DNA of 64,000 nt from Hymenobacter jeollabukensis (GCF_005771675.1 NZ_VAJM01000014.1:1-64000); one strand, 5' to 3'. Counted from the first letter of the stretch, positions 8,101 to 15,930 are shown. Notes: a model not told the origin generated them from the letters alone. Translations and numbers: made by a program.

Positions 8101-9474
8101 ATGGCCCTGGCCGACCTCCGCCCGCATTTCCGTCCTACCATCCTGCTGGCTTACCCGGTGGTGCTCAGCCAGCTTGGCCACGTGATGGTCAACGTGGTGG
8201 ACAGCGTGGTGGTGGGCCACACCGGCACCGTGCCGCTGGCGGCCGTGTCGCTGGGCGTGAGCGTGGTGACGGTGCTGATGGTGCTGGGCCTGGGCCTCTC
8301 GATGGGCATCACCCCGCTGGTGGCCGCCGCCGATGGGCAGCGCGACGTGCCGCGCATCGGGCAGTTGCTGGTGGGCGGGGTGCTGCAGTGCGCCGCCGCT
8401 GGCCTGCTGCTGACGGCCGCGGGCTGGGCGCTGGTGCCCCTACTGCGCTACCTGAATCAGCCGCCGGCCGTGGTGGCCCTGGCCGCGCCCTGGATTCGGG
8501 TGATGCTGCTCTCGCTGATTCCGCTGATGGTGTTTCAGGGCTTCCGGCAGTTTGCCGAGGGGCTGGGCCTCACCCGGCAGGCCATGCAGCTCTCCATTCT
8601 GGCCAACGTGGTCAACGCCGTGCTCTGCTACGCCCTGGTCTACGGCAAGCTGGGCGCCCCGCACCTGGGCATGATGGGCGCCGCCTGGGCCACGCTCACG
8701 GCCCGCGCGCTGATGGCCCTGCTGATGGCCACCTACGTGCTGCGCGCCCCGCGCCTGCAGCCCTACCGCGACGCCATCGGCCGCTGGCGCCTCGATGCGC
8801 CCACCCAGCGCCGCCTGCTCGACCTGGGCCTGCCCATCGGCGCGCAGATGGTGTTCGAGGTCGGGGCCTTCAGCGTGTCGGCCATCATGGCCGGCTGGCT
8901 GGGGGCCACCGTGCAGGCCGCCCACCAGATTGCCATCAACGTGGCCTCCGTCACCTACATGGCGGCCAGCGGCATCAGCACGGCCGCCACCATCCGGGTG
9001 GGTCGGCAGCGCGGCCTCGGCGACGCGGCGGGTGCCCGGCGGGCGGGCTTCGCAGCCTACGTGCTCACCTTCGGCTTCATGGCCAGCATGGGCCTGCTGC
9101 TGGTGCTCGGCCGGCATTTCATCCCGCAGCTCTACAACACCGACCCGGCCGTAGTGGCCCAGGCGGCCACGCTGCTGCTCATCGCGGCCCTTTTCCAGGT
9201 ATCCGACGGCTTGCAGGTGGTGGGGCTCGGCGCTTTGCGCGGGCTCGAAGACGTAAAAATTCCGTCCTTGGTGGCGCTGCTGGCCTATTGGGTGCTGGCG
9301 CTGCCGCTGAGCTACGCGCTGGGTTTCGGCCTGGGCTGGGGCGCGGGCGGCGTCTGGCTGGGGCTGCTGGCGGGCCTGTCGGCCGTGGCGCTAGTGCTGC
9401 TGCGGCGGTTTGAGCGCGAAACCCACGGCCCGGGGCTGCCGGGGCCCGAGCAATTGAACGAAACCGCCGGGTAG
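8101..9474 (+). CDS. MATE-family multidrug/cation antiporter
   Basis: Encodes 457 residues, the usual MATE length, with about twelve hydrophobic segments arranged as two similar halves. The N-terminus PVVLSQLGHVMVNVVDSVVVG and the second-half PIGAQMVFEVGAFSVSAIMAG match the family pattern. It should export drugs or metabolites across the inner membrane using a Na+ or H+ gradient; substrate unknown. The start at 8101 follows a TACCTTTG box, and upstream codons in the same frame are not membrane-like. The next gene, with its own TAGTTTTG box, follows 50 bp later. Confidence 0.92.
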   Translation: MALADLRPHFRPTILLAYPVVLSQLGHVMVNVVDSVVVGHTGTVPLAAVSLGVSVVTVLMVLGLGLSMGITPLVAAADGQRDVPRIGQLLVGGVLQCAAAGLLLTAAGWALVPLLRYLNQPPAVVALAAPWIRVMLLSLIPLMVFQGFRQFAEGLGLTRQAMQLSILANVVNAVLCYALVYGKLGAPHLGMMGAAWATLTARALMALLMATYVLRAPRLQPYRDAIGRWRLDAPTQRRLLDLGLPIGAQMVFEVGAFSVSAIMAGWLGATVQAAHQIAINVASVTYMAASGISTAATIRVGRQRGLGDAAGARRAGFAAYVLTFGFMASMGLLLVLGRHFIPQLYNTDPAVVAQAATLLLIAALFQVSDGLQVVGLGALRGLEDVKIPSLVALLAYWVLALPLSYALGFGLGWGAGGVWLGLLAGLSAVALVLLRRFERETHGPGLPGPEQLNETAG

Positions 9475-9497
9475 CGGCGTTGAAGCGAGAGGCTACG

Positions 9498-9505
9498 TAG
9501 TTTTG
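9498..9505 (+). promoter_or_regulatory. -7 box (TAGTTTTG) for the DUF922 gene
   Basis: Exact TAnnTTTG match 19 bp before the ATG at 9525, with a TTG at 9480-9482 at a slightly short spacing. It overlaps the region just after the MATE stop codon. Confidence 0.5.
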
Positions 9506-9524
9506 CTTTTTCTGGTTGCGCTTT

Positions 9525-10154
9525 ATGCTCGATTTTCTGCTCCTGCCCTTGTTTCTGCGCGTGTTGCCCGCGTCCGCTCCGGCGGCGCCCACCCCGCGCC
9601 CGGTCGCTGCCGTCGTTCGACAAACTCCCGCCCCCGCCAAGGAGCTGCTGACGTGGTCGGCCAGCCGGCCGCTGACCTGGGCCGACTTCAAGGGCCGCCC
9701 CAACACCGGCGACCCGCTGCACGCGCTGACCACGGCCAACATCGGGGCGCAGATCGGCTGCCAGGATTACGTGTTTTCGGCCACCGTGCAGGCCACCTTC
9801 ACCCCCACTGAGTCGTGGGTGAAGTCGCCGCACACCGAGTCGGTGGCCCTGCTGCACCACGAGCAGGTGCACTTCGACCTGACCGAGGTGCACGCCCGGC
9901 AGCTGCGCCAGAAGCTCAAGACGCTCAAGTTCGACTGCGAGCATCTGCAGCCGGCCTTCAACAACGTGATGAAAGTGGCCATTGCCAACTGGCAGCGCGA
10001 GCAGCAGCGCTACGACGTGGACACCAACCACGGCCTGAACCTGATCAAGCAAAAAACCTGGGACGACCAGGTGCTGCAGCGCCTCGCCGCCCTGCAGGCC
10101 TACGCCGCCCCGGCACCCACCGCGGCCGGCACGGCTTCGTCGTCGGGGCAGTAA
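9525..10154 (+). CDS. DUF922-type putative zinc metalloprotease, secreted
   Basis: Encodes 209 residues. The N-terminus is hydrophobic (MLDFLLLPLFLRVLPASAPA), so export is likely. WSASRPLTWADFKGRP is typical of the DUF922 family, and a zinc-binding HExxH motif follows in LLHHEQVHFDLTEVHARQL. The protein is therefore a candidate small metalloprotease of the periplasm or surface. ATG at 9525 is chosen over the TTG three codons upstream. Substrate unknown. It stands alone between MATE and csaA genes. Confidence 0.82.
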   Translation: MLDFLLLPLFLRVLPASAPAAPTPRPVAAVVRQTPAPAKELLTWSASRPLTWADFKGRPNTGDPLHALTTANIGAQIGCQDYVFSATVQATFTPTESWVKSPHTESVALLHHEQVHFDLTEVHARQLRQKLKTLKFDCEHLQPAFNNVMKVAIANWQREQQRYDVDTNHGLNLIKQKTWDDQVLQRLAALQAYAAPAPTAAGTASSSGQ

Positions 10155-10193
10155 ATTCGCCGGCAGCCGGAGAACCGCGCGTACCTTGCGCGC

Positions 10194-10544
10194 ATGTCTG
10201 AATCTGCTGCCCTTATCACCTGGGCCGACTTTGAGCGCGTGGATATGCGCGTGGGCACCATCGTCGATGCCCAGCCCTTTCCCGAAGCCCGCAAGCCGGC
10301 CATCCGCCTCGTCATCGACCTGGGCCCCGAGCTGGGCCTGAAGAAATCCAGCGCCCAGGTTACGGCCCTCTACACCCCCGAAACCCTGCTGGGCCGCCAG
10401 GTTCTGTGCGTGGTCAATTTTCCGCCCCGCCAGATCGGGCCTATGCGCTCCGAAGTGCTGGTGACCGGCGCTGCCGACGCCGAAGGGCGCATCGTGCTGG
10501 CCACGTTTGCCAGCCCGCTGCCCAACGGCAGTCGGCTGATGTAA
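10194..10544 (+). CDS. csaA: CsaA, tRNA-binding-domain (EMAP-type OB fold) protein
   Basis: Encodes 116 residues, the usual CsaA length. It is a single OB-fold tRNA-binding domain, with FERVDMRVGTIVDAQPFPEARKPA at the N-terminus, a conserved SSAQVT and VNFPPRQIGPMRSEVL. CsaA is described as a secretion-linked chaperone, and its fold is shared with C-terminal domains of MetRS and YgjH. The upstream TACCTTG sequence at 10179 resembles a weak -7 box very near the ATG. Confidence 0.92.
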   Translation: MSESAALITWADFERVDMRVGTIVDAQPFPEARKPAIRLVIDLGPELGLKKSSAQVTALYTPETLLGRQVLCVVNFPPRQIGPMRSEVLVTGAADAEGRIVLATFASPLPNGSRLM

Positions 10545-10555
10545 AGCCGGGCGCG

Positions 10556-10603
10556 CCCGCAGGCAGCGGAGCGCTACGACCCGGTTTTTCCGCTTCCTGC
10601 GGG
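10556..10603. terminator. hairpin between csaA and the DUF4296 gene
   Basis: Stem CCCGCAGGCAGCGG / CCGCTTCCTGCGGG with one mismatch and a loop ending in a T5 run, between convergent genes. Confidence 0.5.
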
Positions 10604-10608
10604 AGGCG

Positions 10609-10977
10609 TCACCACTGTTTCACGGGCGTGCCGCCGTTTTGCCGGGCCTGAATGCTGTCGACCACGGTGGCGTAGATTTCCTCCAAGTCTTTGCCGTGCG
10701 TGGCGTAGTAGCGCATGTTTTCCCGGAAAGTAGCCTCATCGGTTTCGTGGCGCCAGTATACGGCTTTGGCCTGCTCCCGAAACAGCACCCGTGCCGAATC
10801 ATGGGGCAGGCGCGACGCCTCCACGCGGGCTTCCGTTATGTGCATGTCCACCAGCAAGCTCACCATCTGCTCGCGGGGCAGCAGCTTGACGGGCGGCACT
10901 TGTTCTTCGGGCCGGTCGCATTGACTCAGCAGCACGGGCGCCAAGGCCAGCAGGGCGGTACGCAGCAGGTTCTTCAC
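10609..10977 (-). CDS. DUF4296 lipoprotein
   Basis: Encodes 122 residues with a lipobox (ALLALAPVLLSQC), so it is anchored to a membrane. The pattern REQMVSLLVDMHITEARVEAS followed by FRENMRYYATHGKDLEEIYATVVDSI is that of DUF4296, a Bacteroidota helical family of unknown role. The start is a GTG at 10977. A TATTTTTG box on the minus strand (10982-10989) sits only a few bases before it, so the transcript may be almost leaderless. Divergent from the DUF58 gene. Confidence 0.85.
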   Translation of the reverse strand: MKNLLRTALLALAPVLLSQCDRPEEQVPPVKLLPREQMVSLLVDMHITEARVEASRLPHDSARVLFREQAKAVYWRHETDEATFRENMRYYATHGKDLEEIYATVVDSIQARQNGGTPVKQW

Positions 10978-10981
10978 CCCG

Positions 10982-10989
10982 CAAAAATA
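10982..10989 (-). promoter_or_regulatory. -7 box (TATTTTTG) just before the DUF4296 GTG start
   Basis: Exact TAnnTTTG match on the minus strand, separated from the GTG start by four bases. Confidence 0.45.
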
Positions 10990-11027
10990 GCACTTGCCGG
11001 CCGTACCGTTATTTTAGCCGCCCCGCC

Positions 11028-11948
11028 ATGTCCACTCCCGCTCCCGACACCTCGCTGCAGGCCATTCTGCGCCGCCTGCGCCAGCTCGAAATCCGCATCC
11101 GCAAGGTGGTCGACGCCCAGCTGCAGGGCGACTTCCACTCCGTGTTCAAGGGCACCGGGCTGGAGTTCGACGACGTGCGCCAGTACCAGTACGGCGACGA
11201 AGTGCGGGCCATCGACTGGGCCGTGTCGGCCAAGGGCCACGGCACCTTCGTCAAGACCTATAAGGAGGAGCGGGAGCAGTCGGTGGTGCTGCTGCTCGAC
11301 GTGAGCCGCTCCCAGCAGGTGGGCGCCGAAGGCCGCCGCAAGCTCGACGTGGCCCGCGAAATCTGCGGCATCCTGGCGTTGTCGGCCGCCCGGCAGGACG
11401 CCCAGCTCGGCGTGCTGGCGTTTTCTGATCAAAAGGAGCTGTTTCTGCCCGCCGGCAAGGGCATCCGCCACGCCTACGCCCTCATCAAGGCCATTTTCGG
11501 GCTGCAGCCCCAGAGCCCGGGCACCAACGTGGCCGCCGGCATCCGGCAGGCGCTGGGCTTGCTCAAGCGCCGCAGCCTGGTGCTGCTGCTCTCCGACTTC
11601 ATCGATACCGATTACGAGCGGGAGCTGACCATGCTGGCCCGCAAGCACGACCTGATCGTGGTGCAGCTCTTGGACCGCCGCGAGCAGGAGTTTCCGCCCC
11701 TGGGCATCGTGCCGCTGCGCGACCAGGAAACCGGCCGCACCGTGTGGGTAAATACCTCCTCCAAGGCCTGGCGCGACCGGTACCGCGCCACCTACGAGCA
11801 GAACCGGGAGCAGATCGGCCAGATCTGCCGCCGCCACCGCACCTCCTTCCTCAGCATCGCCACCGACGTGGACTACCTGCCCCAGCTGGTGAGCTTGTTC
11901 CGCCTGCGCCAGCGCCGCGGCCCCACCCCCCAAGCCCCCGCCGCGTGA
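11028..11948 (+). CDS. DUF58 protein of a Bat/MoxR-type cluster
   Basis: Encodes 306 residues. The DUF58 signature FDDVRQYQYGDEVRAIDWAVSAK is followed by a vWA-like fold with a partly preserved metal site (LLLDVSRSQQ) and VLLLSDFIDTDYE. Such proteins are normally cotranscribed with a MoxR AAA ATPase and the Bat proteins, which are linked to aerotolerance and envelope integrity. Here the stop overlaps the GTG start of the next gene (GTGA), showing translational coupling to the BatD-like protein. No moxR lies nearby. Cytoplasmic, no membrane segment seen. Confidence 0.9.
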   Translation: MSTPAPDTSLQAILRRLRQLEIRIRKVVDAQLQGDFHSVFKGTGLEFDDVRQYQYGDEVRAIDWAVSAKGHGTFVKTYKEEREQSVVLLLDVSRSQQVGAEGRRKLDVAREICGILALSAARQDAQLGVLAFSDQKELFLPAGKGIRHAYALIKAIFGLQPQSPGTNVAAGIRQALGLLKRRSLVLLLSDFIDTDYERELTMLARKHDLIVVQLLDRREQEFPPLGIVPLRDQETGRTVWVNTSSKAWRDRYRATYEQNREQIGQICRRHRTSFLSIATDVDYLPQLVSLFRLRQRRGPTPQAPAA

Positions 11949-12913
11949 GCCAGTTGCCGCTTCGTTTGCGCTGGCTGGGGCTGCTGGCCGCGCTCTGGCT
12001 GAGCTGCCCGGCCCAGGCGGGCACCGAACAAGCCCCCGCGCCCGCCGTGCGGCCGAGCCCGGCCACGCCCGACTCGGTGCCGGTGGGCCGCTTCGTGACG
12101 CCCGCCGTGCGCGTGGGCGAGCTGGTGGAGTACGAGCTGACCTTCCGCCACGCGCCGGGCCTGAACGTCATCTTCCCCGATTCCACTGCCCCGTTCAAGC
12201 CCTTCGAGTACGTGCGCCGCCGCTACTGGCCCACCCGCACCCGCCAGGGCCTCAGCCTCGACCGCTGCCGCTACGTGCTGCGCACCTTCGCCCTCGATTC
12301 GGTGCAGCAGTTGCGCCTGCCCGTCACGGTGCTGCGCGGCCGCGACTCGGTGGTGGTCTACGGCACCACGGCCGCCGTGCGGCTGGTGCGCACCGCTCCC
12401 GCGCTTCCGGCCGAGGCCGAGCTGCCCCCGCTGCGCCAGGATACCGCCCTGCTGCCGCTGGAAGCCCGCTTCAACTACCCCTACTGGCTGGCCGCCGCCG
12501 CCGCCGTGCTCGTGCTGGCCGCGGTGGTCTGGTGGACGTTCGGGCGCAACCTGCGCCAGCGCTACCGCCGCTACCGCACCGCCCGCAACCACGTCTACTT
12601 CCTCGCCCAGTACGCCCGCCACCTCGAGCGTTTCCAGCTCAGCCGCTCCCTGGCCAACATGGAGCGCGCCATCACGCTCTGGAAAAATTACCTGGCCCGC
12701 CTCGAAGACAACTCCCTGAACACGCTTACCACCAAGGAAATCGTGGCCCTCTACGGCGGCGACGCCGACGTGGCCACCGCCCTGCGCCTGGCCGACCGCG
12801 TCATCTACGGCAACCAGCTGCCCGACGAAGCCGCCGAGCAAACCGACCACGCCCTCGACGCCCTGCGCCGCTTCGCCGACCGCCGCTACGCCCTGATGCG
12901 CACGGCCCGGTAA
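11945..12913 (+). CDS. BatD-like membrane protein of the Bat cluster
   Basis: Encodes 322 residues from a GTG that overlaps the upstream stop. The frame is open well before this point, but the only signal peptide follows here (RLRWLGLLAALWLSCPAQA). The exported part (about 25-175) looks all-beta, as in BatD or oxygen-tolerance proteins. A single membrane segment (WLAAAAAVLVLAAVVWWTF) lies at about 178-200, then a basic, helical cytoplasmic tail of about 120 residues. The arrangement fits Bat complexes that assemble around vWA proteins in the inner membrane. The next gene is BatA-like, after a 518-bp spacer with repeats. Confidence 0.75.
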   Translation: MSQLPLRLRWLGLLAALWLSCPAQAGTEQAPAPAVRPSPATPDSVPVGRFVTPAVRVGELVEYELTFRHAPGLNVIFPDSTAPFKPFEYVRRRYWPTRTRQGLSLDRCRYVLRTFALDSVQQLRLPVTVLRGRDSVVVYGTTAAVRLVRTAPALPAEAELPPLRQDTALLPLEARFNYPYWLAAAAAVLVLAAVVWWTFGRNLRQRYRRYRTARNHVYFLAQYARHLERFQLSRSLANMERAITLWKNYLARLEDNSLNTLTTKEIVALYGGDADVATALRLADRVIYGNQLPDEAAEQTDHALDALRRFADRRYALMRTAR

Positions 12914-12932
12914 CCCCAGTCGTTTTCCGGCA

Positions 12933-13046
12933 TGTAGAGACGCGACCCATCGCGTCTCGTCGTTGCTGACGTTGTGCAAGGCCATTCAATAGGATCATTC
13001 AACGCAAACCACCTAACGCCAAGACGCGACGGGTCGCGTCTCTACA
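12933..13046. repeat. palindromic element with TGTAGAGACGCGACCC ends
   Basis: The 16-base end 12933-12948 is repeated exactly and inverted at 13031-13046. Each end also folds on its own: GAGACGCGA/TCGCGTCTC at 12937-12958 and AGACGCGAC/GTCGCGTCT at 13022-13041. A second copy with the same ends lies at 59852-59940. Confidence 0.85.
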
Positions 13047-13174
13047 TCCCCTTCCTTAATTAATCCAAAAACAACCATCTATTCCCCACCTCAAAACTGG
13101 CTTTATCCTACCCAAGCCTGGCCCGGCCAGTCTACAGCCCAGTCCTGCCCACCCAAAAAGCGCCCTGCCTCCTA

Positions 13175-13343
13175 TAAAGCCATTCCCGCCTGCTTAAAAG
13201 CCTTTACCGGCGCAATCTAAAGGCTTTTTGCCCCTTTCGAAGCCCTTTCCGCCGCGCCCGAAATCATTCCTAGCGCGCCCGAAACGGCTCCTAAACCGCC
13301 CGAAATCGTTCCTATCTCGCCCGAAACGGTTCCTAAACGCTAC
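13175..13343. repeat. tandem array, eight units of 21 bp
   Basis: Unit starts (AAAGCC, later GAAATC or GAAACG) lie at 13176, 13197, 13219, 13239, 13260, 13281, 13302 and 13323, so the spacing is 21 throughout except for one 22/20 pair. The last four units are the most regular (CGCCCGAAA then TCCTA). The array ends about 60 bp before the batA start. Confidence 0.85.
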
Positions 13344-13416
13344 CCGATTCGTTCATTTCCGCCGCTTGTAACCAGCAGCGGCGGCGCGGCCCATCCAAGC
13401 TGCCATGATGTTGCCG

Positions 13417-13424
13417 TACCTTTC
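13417..13424 (+). promoter_or_regulatory. possible -7 box (TACCTTTC) before batA
   Basis: One mismatch to TAnnTTTG, eight bases before the ATG at 13432. If real, an ATG at 13405 cannot be the start used from this promoter. Confidence 0.35.
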
Positions 13425-13431
13425 AGGCCGC

Positions 13432-14481
13432 ATGAATCAATTCTGGCAGCAGTTCCTGGCTCCGCTCGTCGATGGGCTCCGCTACAGCACCCTGGCGGGC
13501 TACACCTGGGCCCACCCGCGGCTGCTGTTGCTGCTGCCGGCCGTGGTGCTGCTGTTTCTGCTGCGCGAGGGCCTGGCCCAGCGCCGCCGCGCCAAGCTGG
13601 GCGTGGCCTTCGTGCGCGGGCAGGCCCGCACCCACTGGAGCGCCCTGCTGCGCTTCGTGCCCGACGTGGTGCTGGCCCTGAGCCTGATGATGGGCGTGCT
13701 GGCCCTGGCCCGCCCCCAGCGCACCGACGAGCGGGTGGAGCAATCGGGCCGCGGCATCGACATCGTGCTGGCCGTCGACGTGTCGGCCTCCATGGAGCTG
13801 CAGGATTTGCAGCCCAACCGCCTCGAAGCCGCCAAGCGCGTGGCCCAGGCCTTCGTACAGGGCCGCCGCGGCGACCGAATCGGCCTCGTGGCCTTCGCTG
13901 GCGACGCCTATTCCGTGCTGCCCCTCACCACCGACTACGAGCTGCTGCAGGAGGAGCTGAAGAACCTTCGCCTGGGCCTGATTCCGACCGACGGCACGGC
14001 CATCGGCACGGCGCTGGGCGTGGCCACTAACCGCCTGCGCACCGCCCCCGGCCGCTCCCGCGTGTGCATCCTGCTCTCCGACGGCGAAAACACCGCCGGC
14101 GCCCTCGACCCGCTCACCGCCGCCCAGCTGGCCCACAGCTTTGGCCTGAAGCTCTACACCATCGGCCTGGGCCGCGACGGGCGCGTGCCCTACGGCAAAG
14201 ACGAGCTGGGCCGCCCCCGCTACGTGGAAACCCGCCTCGACGAGACGACCATGCGCCAGATTGCCAGCGCCGGCGAAGGCCAGTTCTTCCGCGCCACCGA
14301 CAACTCGGCCCTGCGCGGCATATTCGCCCGCATCAACCGCCTGGAGCAGTCCGAAATCAAGCTGACGCGCTACCGCAACACCCACGACTACTACCGCTAC
14401 TACCTCTACTGGTGCCTCGGCCTCTGGCTGCTCTGGCTGGCCCTGAAAAACACCTTCCTGACGAATGCCCTGGAAGACTGA
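13432..14481 (+). CDS. batA: BatA-type vWA membrane protein
   Basis: Encodes 349 residues. Two N-terminal membrane segments (LLLLLPAVVLLFLLREG and VVLALSLMMGVLALARPQ) are followed by a vWA domain with an intact MIDAS motif DVSASM, then SDGENTAGA, and a C-terminal membrane segment (YLYWCLGLWLLWLALK). This is the BatA/BatB layout: the vWA domain faces the periplasm and is linked to aerotolerance. The ATG at 13405 would add nine residues; I prefer 13432 because of the box between them. A 48-bp inverted-repeat arm starts at the stop codon. Neither BatB nor MoxR is adjacent. Confidence 0.85.
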   Translation: MNQFWQQFLAPLVDGLRYSTLAGYTWAHPRLLLLLPAVVLLFLLREGLAQRRRAKLGVAFVRGQARTHWSALLRFVPDVVLALSLMMGVLALARPQRTDERVEQSGRGIDIVLAVDVSASMELQDLQPNRLEAAKRVAQAFVQGRRGDRIGLVAFAGDAYSVLPLTTDYELLQEELKNLRLGLIPTDGTAIGTALGVATNRLRTAPGRSRVCILLSDGENTAGALDPLTAAQLAHSFGLKLYTIGLGRDGRVPYGKDELGRPRYVETRLDETTMRQIASAGEGQFFRATDNSALRGIFARINRLEQSEIKLTRYRNTHDYYRYYLYWCLGLWLLWLALKNTFLTNALED

Positions 14482-14765
14482 CCACGGATTCGACGGATTG
14501 TTCGGATTGCACGGATTTCGGGGACGATTCGGCGCCCGGCAGTGCCGCAACTCCGGGTTGAAGCGTGGATGATATTATCGGGGAACCGTCGTTGCGCCTC
14601 CGGCAGTACCGCAACTTCGGGTTGAAGTCCCAGTAATTTCAGGCCTCTTTTGAGCCCGCGCCGTAGTTTTGCCGATGCGCTGTCCCGGGCAACCCGAGCC
14701 GTCGGCGTTTTCCTTAATCGTCCCCGAAATCCGTGCAATCCGAACAATCCGTCGAATCCGTGGTC
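14480..14765. repeat. perfect 48-bp inverted repeat joining the batA stop and the yggS start
   Basis: Arm 14480-14527 is the exact reverse complement of arm 14718-14765. The left arm overlaps the last base pair of the batA stop codon; the right arm contains the yggS GTG start and its first codons. Each arm is built of four words ending in CGGATT. Between the arms there is also a direct repeat of 27 bp (14537-14563 and 14601-14627, two mismatches). The -7 box for yggS lies inside. Confidence 0.92.
14664..14671 (+). promoter_or_regulatory. -7 box (TAGTTTTG) for yggS
   Basis: Exact TAnnTTTG match inside the inverted repeat, about 60 bp before the yggS start. Confidence 0.45.
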
Positions 14766-15428
14766 CGCAACTTCCAGCAGGAGCTGAGCGGCACCAACTG
14801 CCGGCTGGTGGCCGTATCGAAAACCCACCCCGTGGAGCTGATTCAGCAGGCCTACGACGCGGGGCAACGCCTGTTCGGCGAAAACCGCGTGCAGGAGCTG
14901 ACCGCCAAGCAGCCCGCGCTGCCGGCCGACATCGAGTGGCACCTCATCGGGCACCTGCAAACCAACAAGGTGAAGTTCGTGGCGCCCTTCGTGCACACCA
15001 TTCAGAGCATCGACAGCCTGAAGCTGCTGCTGGAAATCGAGCGGCAGGCGGCCCGGGCCGGGCGCGTCATCCAGGGCCTGCTGCAGTTCCACATTGCCGA
15101 CGAGGAAACCAAGTTCGGCCTTTCCCTGCCCGAAGCCGAGGCTCTGCTGCAAGAAGCCCTGCCGCAGCTGCAGCACGTGCGCCTGGCCGGCGTGATGGGC
15201 ATTGCCACCAACACCGACGACGAGTCGCAGCTGCGGCAGGAGTTTCGGACGCTGCGCGGCTACTTCGAGCAACTGAAAGCTAGCTACTTCGCCGACGACA
15301 CCGGCTTCCGCGAAATTTCCATGGGCATGAGCAGCGACTACCGCCTGGCCATCGAGGAAGGCAGCACGCTCATCCGCGTGGGCAGCGCCATCTTCGGGCA
15401 CCGCGCCTACCCCACTCCGACGGCCTGA
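14733..15428 (+). CDS. yggS: YggS/PROSC family PLP-homeostasis protein
   Basis: Encodes 231 residues. Family motifs are complete: the PLP-binding Lys30 in LVAVSKTHPVELI, QRLFGENRVQEL, IEWHLIGHLQTNKVKF, and the phosphate-binding MGMSSDYRLAIEEGSTLIRVGSAIFG. It binds pyridoxal phosphate and buffers its level; no enzyme activity is established. The start is a GTG at 14733 because a stop lies just upstream; a second GTG at 14760 is also possible. The first 11 codons come from the 48-bp repeat arm, so the native N-terminus may have been replaced by repeat-encoded residues. Confidence 0.93.
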   Translation: MQSEQSVESVVRNFQQELSGTNCRLVAVSKTHPVELIQQAYDAGQRLFGENRVQELTAKQPALPADIEWHLIGHLQTNKVKFVAPFVHTIQSIDSLKLLLEIERQAARAGRVIQGLLQFHIADEETKFGLSLPEAEALLQEALPQLQHVRLAGVMGIATNTDDESQLRQEFRTLRGYFEQLKASYFADDTGFREISMGMSSDYRLAIEEGSTLIRVGSAIFGHRAYPTPTA

Positions 15429-15443
15429 CGCGAGTTTTAGCCC

Positions 15444-15524
15444 GCAGAGGACGCTGAGGGTTGCGCAGAAGGCGCTGAGCCGTTCACCGGTCAATTCACC
15501 ATTTCACCATCTCACCAGTTCACC
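15444..15524. repeat. word repeats between yggS and the DUF423 gene
   Basis: A 15-base word (GCAGAGGACGCTGAG and GCAGAAGGCGCTGAG) is repeated with a 21-bp offset at 15444 and 15465. Then copies of TCACCATT-type octamers run from 15483 to 15524, ending four bases before the DUF423 ATG. Confidence 0.7.
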
Positions 15525-15528
15525 GCAC

Positions 15529-15930
15529 ATGACCGCCCGACTCATTTTGCTGGCCGCCAGCCTGTTTGGCACCCTGGGCGTAGCCCTCGGCGCTTTCGGC
15601 GCCCACGGCTACAAGCGCTACCTCGAAGCCGCCATGAGCGCGGCCGACGCCGCCACCCGCCTGGGTACCTACGAAACGGCCGTGCGCTACCAGTTTTACC
15701 ACGCCCTGGCCCTGCTGGCCGTGGCGGTATTGCGGCTGCTACGCCCCGAGCTGCCTTGGCTGGGCACGGTGGCCTGGCTGTTCGTGGGCGGCATCGTGCT
15801 CTTCAGCGGCTCGCTCTACCTGCTCAGCTTCACCGGTATCCGCTGGTTCGGGCCCATCACGCCCATCGGCGGGGTGCTTTTCCTGGCCGGCTGGGTGCTG
15901 CTATTCGTGGCCGCCCTGCGCCTGCCGTAA
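15529..15930 (+). CDS. DUF423 family membrane protein
   Basis: Encodes 133 residues with four hydrophobic segments. The start ASLFGTLGVALGAFGAHGYK and the YETAVRYQFYHALALL pattern are characteristic of DUF423 (YgdD-like) inner membrane proteins of unknown function. ATG at 15529 directly follows a run of TCACCATT octamers. Convergent with the DUF1573 gene, with a shared terminator between them. Confidence 0.92.
   Translation: MTARLILLAASLFGTLGVALGAFGAHGYKRYLEAAMSAADAATRLGTYETAVRYQFYHALALLAVAVLRLLRPELPWLGTVAWLFVGGIVLFSGSLYLLSFTGIRWFGPITPIGGVLFLAGWVLLFVAALRLP

Larger units (their letters stand above)
12914..13431. other. 518-bp spacer holding two repeat systems
   Basis: Between the BatD-like and BatA genes there is no coding frame. 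It holds an inverted-repeat element (12933-13046), a short A+T-richer stretch, and a tandem array with 21-bp period (13175-13343). A TACCTTTC box (13417-13424) just before the batA ATG is the only promoter-like site. Confidence 0.75.

Noticed and set aside
13175-13343. CRISPR array for the 21-bp repeats (also 21936-22068 and 58384-58625)
   Set aside because: Units are contiguous with no unique spacers, the period is too short, and no cas genes are present.
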